A stretch of 64,000 nt of DNA from Bugula neritina. Its lineage: Eukaryota; Bryozoa; Gymnolaemata; Cheilostomatida; Bugulidae. This document shows positions 12,501 to 23,100 of this stretch, in pieces. The stretch covers positions 18,269,700 to 18,333,699 of the forward strand of contig OZ037768.1 of NCBI GenBank assembly GCA_964035545.1, given 5' to 3'. The translations under genes and the position numbers were made by a program. Position 1 is the stretch's first letter; every line of letters begins with the position of its first letter. The notes under the pieces are model-generated. The model searched no databases. It was not told the DNA's origin and was given only the letters and a program-made list of their open reading frames with translations.

Positions 12501-15500
12501 AGACACCAGAGACCAGCCATTACTTTGACGAAAGCAAATTAGAGAGCTCTCTCAGCTATGTATACAACGTTCTTAAGAAGAAAGCCAATGCAGCCACCAA
12601 GTCTTCTCGGATGTTGATAATAACTCCGGGGTAGGTGCTGAGAGTAAAAGATGTGTCTCGTATGTAGATCTGTTGTAGTGTGACTCTGTAAAACACTGTC
12701 ATGTTGTAGTTCTTTTCAGACTAGCTTCAGTGCGGTTGTTCTGTAGCCTTTATACTTCTCTTCGTGATATTTGGCGATACAATGCTCCCTCCATATGTCA
12801 CGGATCCATTTATCACCAAATTCCATAAGTCGCTTGAAGGGCTTGGACCCTTGTTTTGTGGCTTATGTATGTATGTATAGGGGCAAAATGGCCGAATTCA
12901 ACGGATCGGTGAGTTAAATTCGGTATTCTGCTATGTCACGAGGTTTCTGGACCGCTGGCCGCTTAGTGAGATACGGAGGGAGCACTGTATGTTCTGTTCT
13001 TTGTTTGTATTGAAATGGAATAAGTTAACCTGTGTGAGAGCCTTCTAGCATTTTGAATAACAACTGTAACAATATTCATGCAGTCATAAATTAACAGATA
13101 CATCAAATTTTAAAATCTTCTTAAACTGGTTTACTTGTGGATGCAATTGTTGCACTCATTGCATCATAATTCCTGATTTTAACAGAATGAAATAACTGGA
13201 CTCACTAAATTTGTTTCTGATGCAGGTTTACAGATCTTCAGACTGTAGTTAATGCTATTAAAAGTCACCCAAACAAAGAGCTACTTCGACATATTAAGAT
13301 TGGAGCTGTAACTACGTGTGTTGAGTCATCAGCCAGCTTCCTGTCCGACTACACTACTGTGCCGGGAGTCATCAACCAGTGTGCCCAGGGATGGGTGAAT
13401 AATATCGTGTTCACCAACGTCTCGGAGGCCACTGTATGTTTTAAACCTGATTACAGTTAAGACTATAACATTATTATATTCTAGTTGTGGTGTTGTGCAC
13501 TACCATCTCTATGAGTAACTAATAAATAGTCTAGCTGTGCTATTTACAAGTCTCTTGCTATTATTGCTTTTATATTGTTAGAATGCTTGAATATGTTGAA
13601 TCAATTTATAGATTAAAGGTTTTTCATTACAAAAAAGGTAAAGTTGTCATTTGAATGCGTTGTGTAAAATTGTACATTATAGTTTCTTGACATAATTTGT
13701 ATTTGTGTATTGTAGAATATACTCATACAGAGTGTAAAACATTATGTTGATTAGAATCAGTGAAGTTCAAGGTTTCCATTGATTCTCTCGAAATGATAAT
13801 AATTTTGTTGTTTATACTTTGTATTGTTGTTCCAGAAACATGAATTCTCTCCAATACAAACCCTTATACGAGCCGTGAACCCCTCGGTTAGTTTCATACT
13901 AGCCAACAAAGGTGAGCTCACCAGATCTCAGGATATTGAACTCATCTTATCAGACTCGGCATTTGAACAGCAGAGTCTAAGGAGGTCGAGATTCCTTCGA
14001 CTATGGTGTGTTAATTAGAATTATTCTTTCCTTTCAACTAGCTATACTTTGAATTATTACTTACTTTTAACAATCTTTAAAAGATTGCAGGTCATAAAAT
14101 GTAGTACCTATGAAAAGCTGCTCGATCTAATTTTGGATTCTTCTGGTATTTTGTTTTTGAAATAAAAGTATATTTTTGTAAGTAATGTTTTAGCTGCACT
14201 AATCGAACAACATGGCATAACTTTACAAATTTCTTAGTAGCTGCAGCTTCAATGTCTGCCTAGAAAACGGATGGTCTGGGGGAAGTGTCTGTATATATAA
14301 ATCCTACTATAGTTGAGTTGAGGAGTTTTATTAGCAAAGAAAAGAGGGGCTGATCAATATTCTGAAACATTCCATATCAATTTGGTTTAACTGATATATA
14401 AGAAGATTGCAATACTTTGTTTTAGGTACATGCAGAACAATCTTTTTTAATAAAATCAAAGTTACAGGAAGTGATTTTGTGACTAAAAGAATCACTTACC
14501 CACCAAGTGAAGCTGCTGCAAACTTCAAGCCAGTTATTAAATTCCTGACCAGCTCATAAAAGTGGTATTTTCTTGAACAATGTTTTGTTTTCTGTAGGGA
14601 GCCTAAACCCTCCTGTGAGTCATACGGTATGAATACGGTGATTCTCAAATTCAAGCAGCCTTTAGTAAAACAGGTTTTGATGTCTCAACTGAAAGGTGCA
14701 TACTATATTATTCAATATTTTCTCGAGTCATTAGAGCTCAAATTTAGAAAAAAAAAGATGTTAGTGTAATATTTAAGCTTCTCATACACAGATACTAAAT
14801 ATAGTTTTATGATGTGACAAGGCTTCGGAACATTAAAAATACTAAATCCATTACAGTTAATTGGCTTTATAGGATATATTTCAGTTATACATGCAGTGCT
14901 GAAAGTGAAAAAAGCTACTTGTTTTTTAACTACAAATATCTTTAAATTTTTAGAGTTACACAAATTGATTTCGGAATCTAGTGCGATTGTCACGACAGAT
15001 ATGAAGAGTTGTGTTTTATATGCAAGTGGAAGGACAGGGCTTGTAGGTATGATAGAAATAAATTCTTCTTATACTGGTAAAATATGTATGATAAAGAAGT
15101 GTCATTCAATATTCTTTTACTTCTAAGTTTTCTGTTATAAATTTCTAGATTCAAAACATATTTCAAGTTGTTAAAACACCTCTAAACCTGTGTATAACAG
15201 TAACGATGTCAAGGCCACTGGTGTATTGTTCTGACCAGGTTCCAGCGAGCTTGTTGAGATAACCTACTCCGTGGTTAGTGATACTGTGAAGATAACTCCC
15301 ATTCAGTTGACTGACAAAGAGCTCTCACAATATATGTCATTTGTCGGTTTCCATCTAAACGAAGAGGTTTTGAAGGCAATGTTACGGAGTTGTGTGCCTC
15401 CTGTAAGAGATATTTCAATATTGCCTAATAATATTCGTAAACTCTTTGTCACAGCTATTTATTGCAACATTTGTTATTTAAAGTTTGTAAACAACATTTT

Positions 15501-17053
15501 GTTTGTCTGTTTACTTTGTGTATAACGCAATGATTGACAAATTATATTTAATGCATAGCATAGCATAGTAGAAGTCATAACATTGGTCATTTTTATGTTT
15601 AAGTCATAGTTTTAGTTTAAACATAGTCCTAGTATGGCCATAGTTTTAGTATAACAGCCATAGTCTGAAACACTGAGTGATTTTATCAGCATTATGACAT
15701 CATGAAGAAGTGAAACACTGGCAATACGTTGAGTTAGCTATTGTTGATCGTAAAATATCTGAATTGTTGTGTTTTTGCAGCAACCAAAGAAGAAGGAGCT
15801 GTTAACAGTTAAAACTCTGGATAGAATAACTAAGAAGAAAATACATGTAAGTTTTTCACAGATGAATTATTTTTAAACAGAATTTCATACAAAGCAATTA
15901 CTTGAAAATTTTACTTCTAGTGAGGTTATCCTAATTTTGACTAACTTTAATTCTAAAATTGTAATTTGTAACTATCAAATATAAGAAATCAGGTTTATTT
16001 GCTTTGTAGTTTAACATGGAAGCTGTAAAATTAACTCTGTATTCTTCAGTTTACATTTTAACTTAGAGAGCCAATATTTAAACAAACAAATTGCCCAATG
16101 CATGCCAAACAGATTTATTAAATCTTGCAGTTTATTGCTGCGTCTCCCATCTATTAAATTGTCTTTGTAGTTGAGCACTATACTAAATCAACTCTATCAT
16201 ATGTCTTACAATTATGGTGATAAATCATAACACAATTTTTTACAATTTAGTTACTTTTAACATTAAATGTAATATTTCTTTAACAACAGGACTTGAAACC
16301 CAACTTTTATAAAAAACATAACATCTTTACAACATTTAGTGAAAATTCTATTTAGCTGAAATATGACTGCTCTAATAGGCATTATAATGCCATTATTATT
16401 TCACAATAGAACTATAGCTTCAGGGATTAATTAATATGCTTTTTTTACTTTATTTCATATTCACTGTCTTTCCATGGATCGATCTCAGATTGATCTTAGC
16501 CAGGTCGATCTGAGAAATGTGCTATACATTGAACACATGGTTATTGCTTACTTATAAGCTTGTATATTTATTGACAATTAATTCTTTTCGTTATTACAAA
16601 TTCAGTCTTTGTTCAGCTGCTAAGTTGGTGCAGTAACTGGAAACAGGTGAGTTGTGTAGTTGTAAAACTGATGAAAAAATAATTTTAAAAACACCTTTGA
16701 ATTCTGACAAATTTCAAAAGTTGATTAGTCAGTACCACTTATTATAGCATACAGTAAAATAAGCAGAAATTTACATCCTGTTAATAAAATATTCTAAAAT
16801 AATATTTGTGTGATGAGGTATGTTAACTGTATTGTATATTACTATCTATTGTCAGGATAAGAGACATTTAGAACCATTACCCTCCGGTTGGTTCTATAAC
16901 GGTAGTCAGTATGTGGATATGACTGGGGAACGTGCAGACAGACATCCTGAGTTTGATAGATTTCTCCAGGAGTATGTTGACCAGCACAATGCAGAGGTGG
17001 AGGAACACAACTCCCAGCTAGACAAACTGAGTTTTCCAGATCTGTTTGAATGA
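3713..17053 (+). CDS. DNAAF9: DNAAF9-like dynein axonemal assembly factor (C20orf194/Shulin family), 5' part missing
   Basis: Twenty exons splice in frame: 3713-3746, 3860-3944, 4845-4906, 6755-6799, 7393-7541, 7913-7995, 8628-8781, 9208-9311, 9580-9726, 10355-10437, 10554-10661, 11012-11263, 12484-12630, 13226-13433, 13836-14005, 14598-14695, 14954-15046, 15239-15402, 15781-15846, 16856-17053 (stop TGA). They encode about 845 residues. The vertebrate protein is near 1,180, so roughly the first 330 are outside the window or unseen. Recognition rests on the C-terminal block LEPLPSGWFYNGSQYV followed by HPEFDRFLQEYV, typical of C20orf194/DNAAF9, plus the motif SGVPGSYKEN in exon 12. In Tetrahymena the family member Shulin binds newly made outer dynein arms and holds them inactive in the cytoplasm until delivery to cilia; the same role here is inferred. 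No membrane segment is seen. Introns hold several transposons and satellites. The assignment is from remembered family similarity, not a search. Confidence 0.83.
4021..4203. repeat. (CA)n microsatellite, interrupted
   Basis: About 180 bp of mostly CA dinucleotides with occasional G, T or A interruptions. It sits in a DNAAF9 intron and directly abuts the tail end of an antisense SINE copy (4205-4370). Long Cys/Val or Thr/His open frames across it are artefacts of the repeat. Confidence 0.97.
4205..4370 (-). mobile_element. SINE family A copy (tRNA-derived), antisense to DNAAF9
   Basis: The minus strand reads a tRNA-like head, with an A-box-like segment around TGGTCTAGGGG and a B-box-like TTCAAATTCC. 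It is followed by the shared family body with GAGCAT and AATTGCTCCTGTG. The same block recurs at 8097-8287, 49083-49262 and 59361-59572. The (CA)n tract follows its 3' end. Confidence 0.75.
4907..5032 (+). repeat. three tandem copies of a 44-bp unit starting at a splice donor
   Basis: Units run 4907-4950, 4951-4994 and 4995-5032 (the last has lost 6 bp). Each ends in GTTAAACT and begins with a donor-like hexamer: GTAAGT, GTGAGT and GTAACT. The first is the true donor of the DNAAF9 exon ending at 4906. Confidence 0.92.
5166..5330. repeat. C/A-rich low-complexity tract
   Basis: One strand is built of degenerate CCAAAC/AACCC words, including one CCCTAACCC. The period is irregular and no pure telomeric array is present. 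Confidence 0.7.
5561..5947. mobile_element. foldback-like element with tandem-motif inverted arms
   Basis: The left arm (about 5561-5640) has four to five copies of a motif near TTCCGAAGGTCCATTG. The right arm (about 5873-5947) carries the inverse motif, CAATGGACCTTCGGAG. The outermost bases match perfectly as AATATTCCGAAG and CTTCGGAATATT. The 230-bp centre has no coding potential. It lies in a DNAAF9 intron. The superfamily is not recognised. Confidence 0.75.
8097..8287 (-). mobile_element. SINE family A copy, antisense to DNAAF9
   Basis: It shares the tRNA-like head (minus strand, CGTGGTCTAGGAG) and body (GAGCATCC, AATTGCTCTC, AAACCCTTTCTATCAGGG) with the copy at 59361-59572. It is diverged, so it is older. 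It is in the intron after the exon ending at 7995. Confidence 0.75.
9460..9552. repeat. (TA)n microsatellite
   Basis: About 90 bp of nearly pure TA in the intron immediately before the DNAAF9 exon at 9580. It ends only about 28 bp before the acceptor, so it occupies the usual branch-point and polypyrimidine zone. Confidence 0.97.
12780..12987. mobile_element. pogo-like (Tc1/mariner) MITE with TA target duplication
   Basis: A 208-bp element has about 22-bp terminal inverted repeats. The left end is CAATGCTCCCTCCATATGTC and the inverse of the right end is CAGTGCTCCCTCCGTATCTC, with three mismatches. It is flanked by TA on both sides (12778-12779 and 12988-12989). There is no open frame, so it is non-autonomous. 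The TA duplication and CA/CAG terminus fit pogo/Tigger-type elements. It sits in a DNAAF9 intron. Confidence 0.8.
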
Positions 17054-17520
17054 CTCAGAGCTTGACTCCTAGCAGATTTTTTGTTTCTTATTTATTTTGT
17101 TTTCAAAGATGGCTCTTGGATCGATTTGTGTGCCTAGAAACTCTATAAAAGGGCATAATATTACTTCATTCAGAATACCTGAAATGTTTGTCCTCAACTT
17201 TCAAATATTTTCATTTTTCTGTGGCATAAGAACTTTTTTTTGTGCCTCACTTTAGAGGAATAACTTTCAAATACGGTCTGCAGCTGCAAGATCTGACTAA
17301 TGGTGATAAACATCTTATTATATATATTTCAAGTGTCTATACAATACAATACCTAAATTGTATATTATAACTCTTTTTTTTGTGTTAAATTAGTTATAGT
17401 ATGTTGTGTGTTGATTTTTAAATTTATTGGTTTTTGTTTGATTATTTTGTTGACTAATATATTACTCCTAACTTATGTCCTTCTAAACTTGGTTAATTTA
17501 ATAGTTATGACAAGATATTA

Positions 17521-17526
17521 AATAAA
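17521..17526 (+). terminator. DNAAF9 polyadenylation signal AATAAA
   Basis: Canonical AATAAA about 470 bp downstream of the DNAAF9 stop codon, followed within 40 bp by a TTGAG/TGGTTTT stretch. It is the best candidate in the 3' flank. Confidence 0.5.
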
Positions 17527-19947
17527 TGATATTATAGTTGAGCCTGGTTTTAAAACTATATAATATTCAAACAATATTGAACTAAGTTATATATACTTTT
17601 GAAAAGCTTAAGATCAATTATATTTCATGTGTCTGCATAACGAAAGTATAACCATTTATTTAGCAATTTATTTTTTAAAGATGCTGTAGTATACTTGAGT
17701 GTAGAGTGCACAACTGTTCACCACTTGAAGTTTTAATTCTGGTTTTCAAGTTGTGGCATTTATAAACTGTTGAAGTGAGGCCATCAGCTTCATTTTAAAC
17801 TGAAACTAATATTCTGTTAGGCAGTCGGTGTGTTTTAGTATAGATAAGTATTTATTGTAGCAGACTGAAAGAAAACAGCAATGTGAAAAAGTTATATCAT
17901 AAGTTATAAGTCTCAAGTTACAAGTGTAATTGCATATTGTAAGTGTACAATGAAAGTGTAAAGATAAGTGAAAATGCTGGGTTTTTATACCAGTCAAAAA
18001 GGGTTAGCTATTGTGTAGTAGCCATAATGAGAGTGGAAAAAGCATAATGTAGCTGGCATAGCTGTGATGATACATGAAAAGCTATAATGCATTAGGGAAA
18101 AGCTTTTTCAACTTATGTAAAGTCCCAACAGCAATGTAATTGTTGATATGTATAATTGGTATGTAATTGCTTGGCTACACTAATATGTATCATTGTATGG
18201 TGCTTTTAGTTACATAGGTACAAACATATAACTAAATAGTGCATTTGTTAGTGCAGTTTTTTACATAACAATTTGATGAGTTGCAAAGATTGCTATAAGA
18301 ATTGAGTTTTTAGAGTCAGTTAGTTATTGATAGAAGCTTATAGTATTGCTGCAAATTGAACAGCTTTGTAGATGTACAACTTAAAGTAATACGACAATAG
18401 CAGACAATTAATATACTGAAAAAATTCTGCAACTAATTTTAAAGCCTAACATTAATTTTATTGTAAACCAGCAGCTAATTTTAATTTTATTCCATGATAA
18501 TTTGTATTTTAACCTAAAATCTTACAAAATTGTCACGATCAAACAAATATACTCATAGTTTTCATGACTATTTGTCAAAGTGATGCTTGTAATGCTATAA
18601 TAAATGTACATATTAGACTTTTCATTTACTAGAGTTATGTAAACATTTCAACTTTGAAATTAAACCAAGGCTGACAGAAACTGAAAAACTGAATTTGGAA
18701 GTGGGATTTTTTTGTACTTGGAAAAATAAAAATGAAAGCATAGGCAAGAAACACGTCCTATATGGTTGATCATTAGTTTTGTAGGTTCTCATGTAGTCAA
18801 TTATAGAATTTAGGATAAGGATATTCAACGCACAGGTAAAAAAGGTATTTTACAATGAATACAATATAATTAACAGGAGAAATAACTATAGTTGATAATG
18901 AACATAATATGTTATGCAACTGAGGACTATGTTAATGGAAAACAGCATAAATTTAAATTTCTATTCATTGTATAAGTTTCACTAATTGCTAATTAAGTAT
19001 TAGTTGCTAAATTACAGTAAAACATGTTTAATAGCTGCATGTGGCAGAAAGGATGCAACGAGTATAATTTTAGGCAGTGTACCACAAAATTTTATTCTCT
19101 AGGTATTTTTTAACACCGGTATGCTATAAATAAACACTCACACACTCTAAATCTCTTGATTGTAAAGAAAGTAGTTATATTCAAACTTTTATAGTCAGAT
19201 TGTTATTTAATTGTTTGCATAGCTGTATTTAAATTCCTCAACCTGAGTTTGTTATTTTGCTTTTCAATAGGTAATAAATTATATATTGCAAAATTGTCCA
19301 TTAAGATCTTTTAAGCGACAACCTTACTATAATATATTGATTGATTTATTACATATCCCAGACATGAAAACATGATACTATGAAAAATTTGTTCTACATT
19401 CGTAGTTGCACCATGTCCATGAAAATGCATATGGCTTGGGCTAATTGTATGAAGAGCTTAGCCTTTCTTAGAAAAGTATGGTAGAAATGAAAAGATATCA
19501 CTAACATCTTGTAAGGCTACATGCAGTTTTATTTATTACTGCTGAAACTATTAGTTGAGTCTGCACTCCATTTTCCCCACATAGATAGTGAAAATGAAAT
19601 GAGAATAAAATTCGAAAACTTAAATAACGACATTTAGTAATATAAAAAATGCATTAAGTAAATGCAATGCTTTTAGATCTATAATATAGTAGACAGTCGC
19701 GCAGAAATAATAGCTCATTTCTTTCAACAGTATTTAGTAAACTGGATGAAATGACTCGAAGGCAACACTTAATATTCCAACTTTACTGCACCACTGTATT
19801 TCATGATGCAAATATTTCAGAACCCCTTTGTTCAGAACTTTTCATTGGTGTTGACAGAAATTGAAACGTAAGGCACAACTTGAAGCAAAAACTAATTACG
19901 GCTGTTATATTTAAATGGGCGCTGTGTTAGGAATTATCTATACATAG

Positions 19948-19956
19948 TATATAAAA
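19948..19956 (+). promoter_or_regulatory. candidate TATA box of ST7
   Basis: TATATAAAA stands about 150 bp upstream of the ST7 start codon, which would give a 5' UTR of about 120 bp. In a genome this AT-rich the match alone is weak evidence. Confidence 0.35.
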
Positions 19957-20104
19957 CATAGAGTGAAGTTATCTCTGTATTTATAGCCTTAGAGAATTTA
20001 ACGATACCTCCACGTAAACTAAACTGATGTCTTCATTTGCGAAGTGTTGAACATATATCTATGGATTTTTCCCAATTTAGATCTACACGCAAACACAAGA
20101 AAGT

Positions 20105-23100
20105 ATGGCTGCCATTAAGGCTTTAGTATGGATCATTACAATTCTGCTTATTATATTTTTATTTGGCTTCAGAGATATGGTTAAAACTGGTAAGAATAAA
20201 AAATGATAGTTGATTTATTTGGGAATTTGATTAATTGATGTAATTTTTTATTTCTTTACGGCCTACACAGCCTGTGCACAATGAGTATGACAATCAGTAT
20301 CACAATCCATGGCTGATGGCAATTCTGAGTTTCAAACAATCTCAATCTGAATCAGTATCACAATGACATTCATTATCAATGACAATCAGTATCACTATCA
20401 GTTGCGCAATCACAACGACAATCAACATTAAATTATTAAATTTAATGAATAAATAGTGAAGCATAATAATAATTAATTGTGATTATTTTTTGTTATATTT
20501 TAATTTGTATTAATAAAATTGAATATTAAATATTCTTAAAACTACAACAAGTGAACAAATAAAATTAGATGTTTTTTTATTTATATTCATATTGTCATAA
20601 ATATTCATAATTATAAAAATATAATAATTGCATTAATATTTAGTATTTTAATGACTTATAACAACAATATCAAAATGAAAATGCTGAATTATTTGTTGTA
20701 ATACCAATAATAATAGTATAAATATAAGTATTGATATAACTACAGAGAGAAAGTATTTGATACTAAATAATAATATATTATCATGATCATGGTTATGGTT
20801 AACTTCCAGTTATTTCAAAGTTATTGTAGCACTAACAAGCACACTCATATTAATACTTATATTATTATTTATGCTAAGGTTAATTATTAAAGTGTTAGTA
20901 TCAGCTAGCAAGAAATTATTTATACTTGAAGTTTGTCAAAATTTTCTTCAACTCATTAATAACCTGTAATTGGTCTTTTGTTATACTCAAACTCATGGTC
21001 ATGGTCATTGATAGTGTAATACTCAATAAATGGGATATCTTTTTATAGGTAAGCTGCAAATATTCTTTCAAAAATATACAGCTATTGCTGTAGCCTTAGT
21101 TTATTAAAAAAAGAATAACTAAGACTAATGAACATTTTATGTTAAGCAAGGCAACAATATATCTTAGTTGATTAAATTTTTTATAAAGGCAGCTTTTGAG
21201 CCTACTAGTGCCAATTAGATAATTCCCACCGAATAGTTTATGGAGTTATGAGTCTAATTACTCAGTAATAATGACTATGGACTCAATAGTTACTGTGAAC
21301 ATGTTTTTGAAATCTGCTGCCAAAGTTTTATATAGATCTATAAAACTTCTGCCCCTACTGGGATTCGAACCCGAGACCTCCAGCTTGCAAGCAGGCACGC
21401 TAACCATTACACCGCGGAGATCACTGGATAATTTCACCACTACAATATTTTAACTGTTAGAGCTAATGGTATTTATCACCAAATGTTGTATCATTGCTGT
21501 GTTATGCTGCCTAAATCTATTTTAGTCAACTGGTTTGCTGAAACACTCACTCCAAAGTTTTATGTTGCACTTACTGGAACGTCTTCCTTTATATCTGGAA
21601 TCATTCTTGTAAGTACTCTATAGTTCACATTGATTGTTAAATGTGTAAACGTGATAAAAGGATAATTTTGTATTTCTGTCTTAACATACTGATAACTTTC
21701 GGTTTTTTTTTCTCCAAATAACTTTTATATTGTTCAAATTATTTGTAAGATTATATTTCATTTTCTTATACCTTTTCTTTTGTTTCATTAAGTAGTAAAA
21801 TCACTTGAGACTGGAAATTAATTAATTAAACTATAAAAAGAAAATGGTAATGGACAATGGTTACACAAACTTTATGCTGCTAGATACTGATTAAAATTGT
21901 TTTGACATTTATTTCTGTGGTTGTCTTTTAAGGAAAATTTACTACATTCTGAAAATTTATTGCAGCTTTTTTGGAAAACACTTCATAGTTATAAGAAATT
22001 ATGCCATAAATTATATTTTTTCCCTTACCTATTTTTATTCACCAGTAGCCAGGAAAATTGGCCTGAGATATTATATATACAATGGAAAATATTTTATATC
22101 ATAATAATTTTGGTTACACATAGTATATGCGATACAGTAGAAATAACTTGTGACTAAACTAAAATACCCATAAATTGTTTCCCAATATGGAAAATTTCGG
22201 TTGTTTATAATAGAGTAAAGCTGATACTTGTTTAATTTGTTCTGTTATCCGGGAGGGGGGGCATCATTTCATGCCAGATGTGTTTTATGCAGGTTTCTAA
22301 TTGATTGAAAGTTTTCCTCCCAATTTTGTAGATATTTGAATGGTGGTATTTTAAAAAGTATGGCGTTTCCTTTATTGAACACGTGTCCTTGACCCACATT
22401 TCCCCTTGGTTTGGAGTTGATGTAGACTTAGCAGAGGGTCAGTCTCAGCATGTATCTGGTAAGTGTTGTTCTCTCCTTTTCCTTCTTCTTTCTATCTTTG
22501 TGTCTTCGGGATCTTCTCTCTTACTTTTCTCTGCTAAATTTTTTTCTTTTCAATGTATTTTGGTAACATAATTATAACCAAAATAGTATATAGGCCTACA
22601 AACCCACAAACATTTTTTTTTAATTTAAAAGGAATTGTTTTTATTATTTTTATACTTGTTACATGTCTGTTTTTGTTTTTAAAGACCAGTTTCTAAAGCA
22701 AGTCTTATTTCTCTGTTGTTTTTTCAGAATGTAAAGTTTGGCGAAATCCATTAAACTTATTCCGTGGCGCCGAGTATCAGAGATTTTATGCAGCTACTCA
22801 GAAAGAACCTTTGACCTTTCACGACATGAACCTGATGTCTCAGGATCAGCAGACGTTCTTTGTGTGTGAACTGGATAAAGGGAAGCCAGAGTGTGAATGT
22901 ATGTGTCATCAGTGTGTAGGGCACTCAGTATCCTATATTTTATACAAAGCCATTTGCAACACATAGTGGCTACACACAACCTCATGGTTCCTTGCCATTT
23001 ACTCATTTTTATACAAGCATTGTTACTAAGAGAAATGGAATTTATTTTAAGAAATTTTGCTCTTTACCATTTAATTTACTCATGAATTTCTTGGATGTTG

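Larger units (their letters stand above)
17054..20104. other. DNAAF9-ST7 intergenic region
   Basis: AT-rich (about 70%) spacer. It contains the DNAAF9 3' UTR with its polyadenylation signal at 17521 and the presumed ST7 promoter at the right end. I see no further exon or repeat family in it. Confidence 0.6.

Noticed and set aside
21340-21430. Functional tRNA-Ala gene
   Set aside because: A and B boxes and an anticodon-like loop are present, but the acceptor stem does not pair and similar degraded copies occur elsewhere, so it is a SINE.
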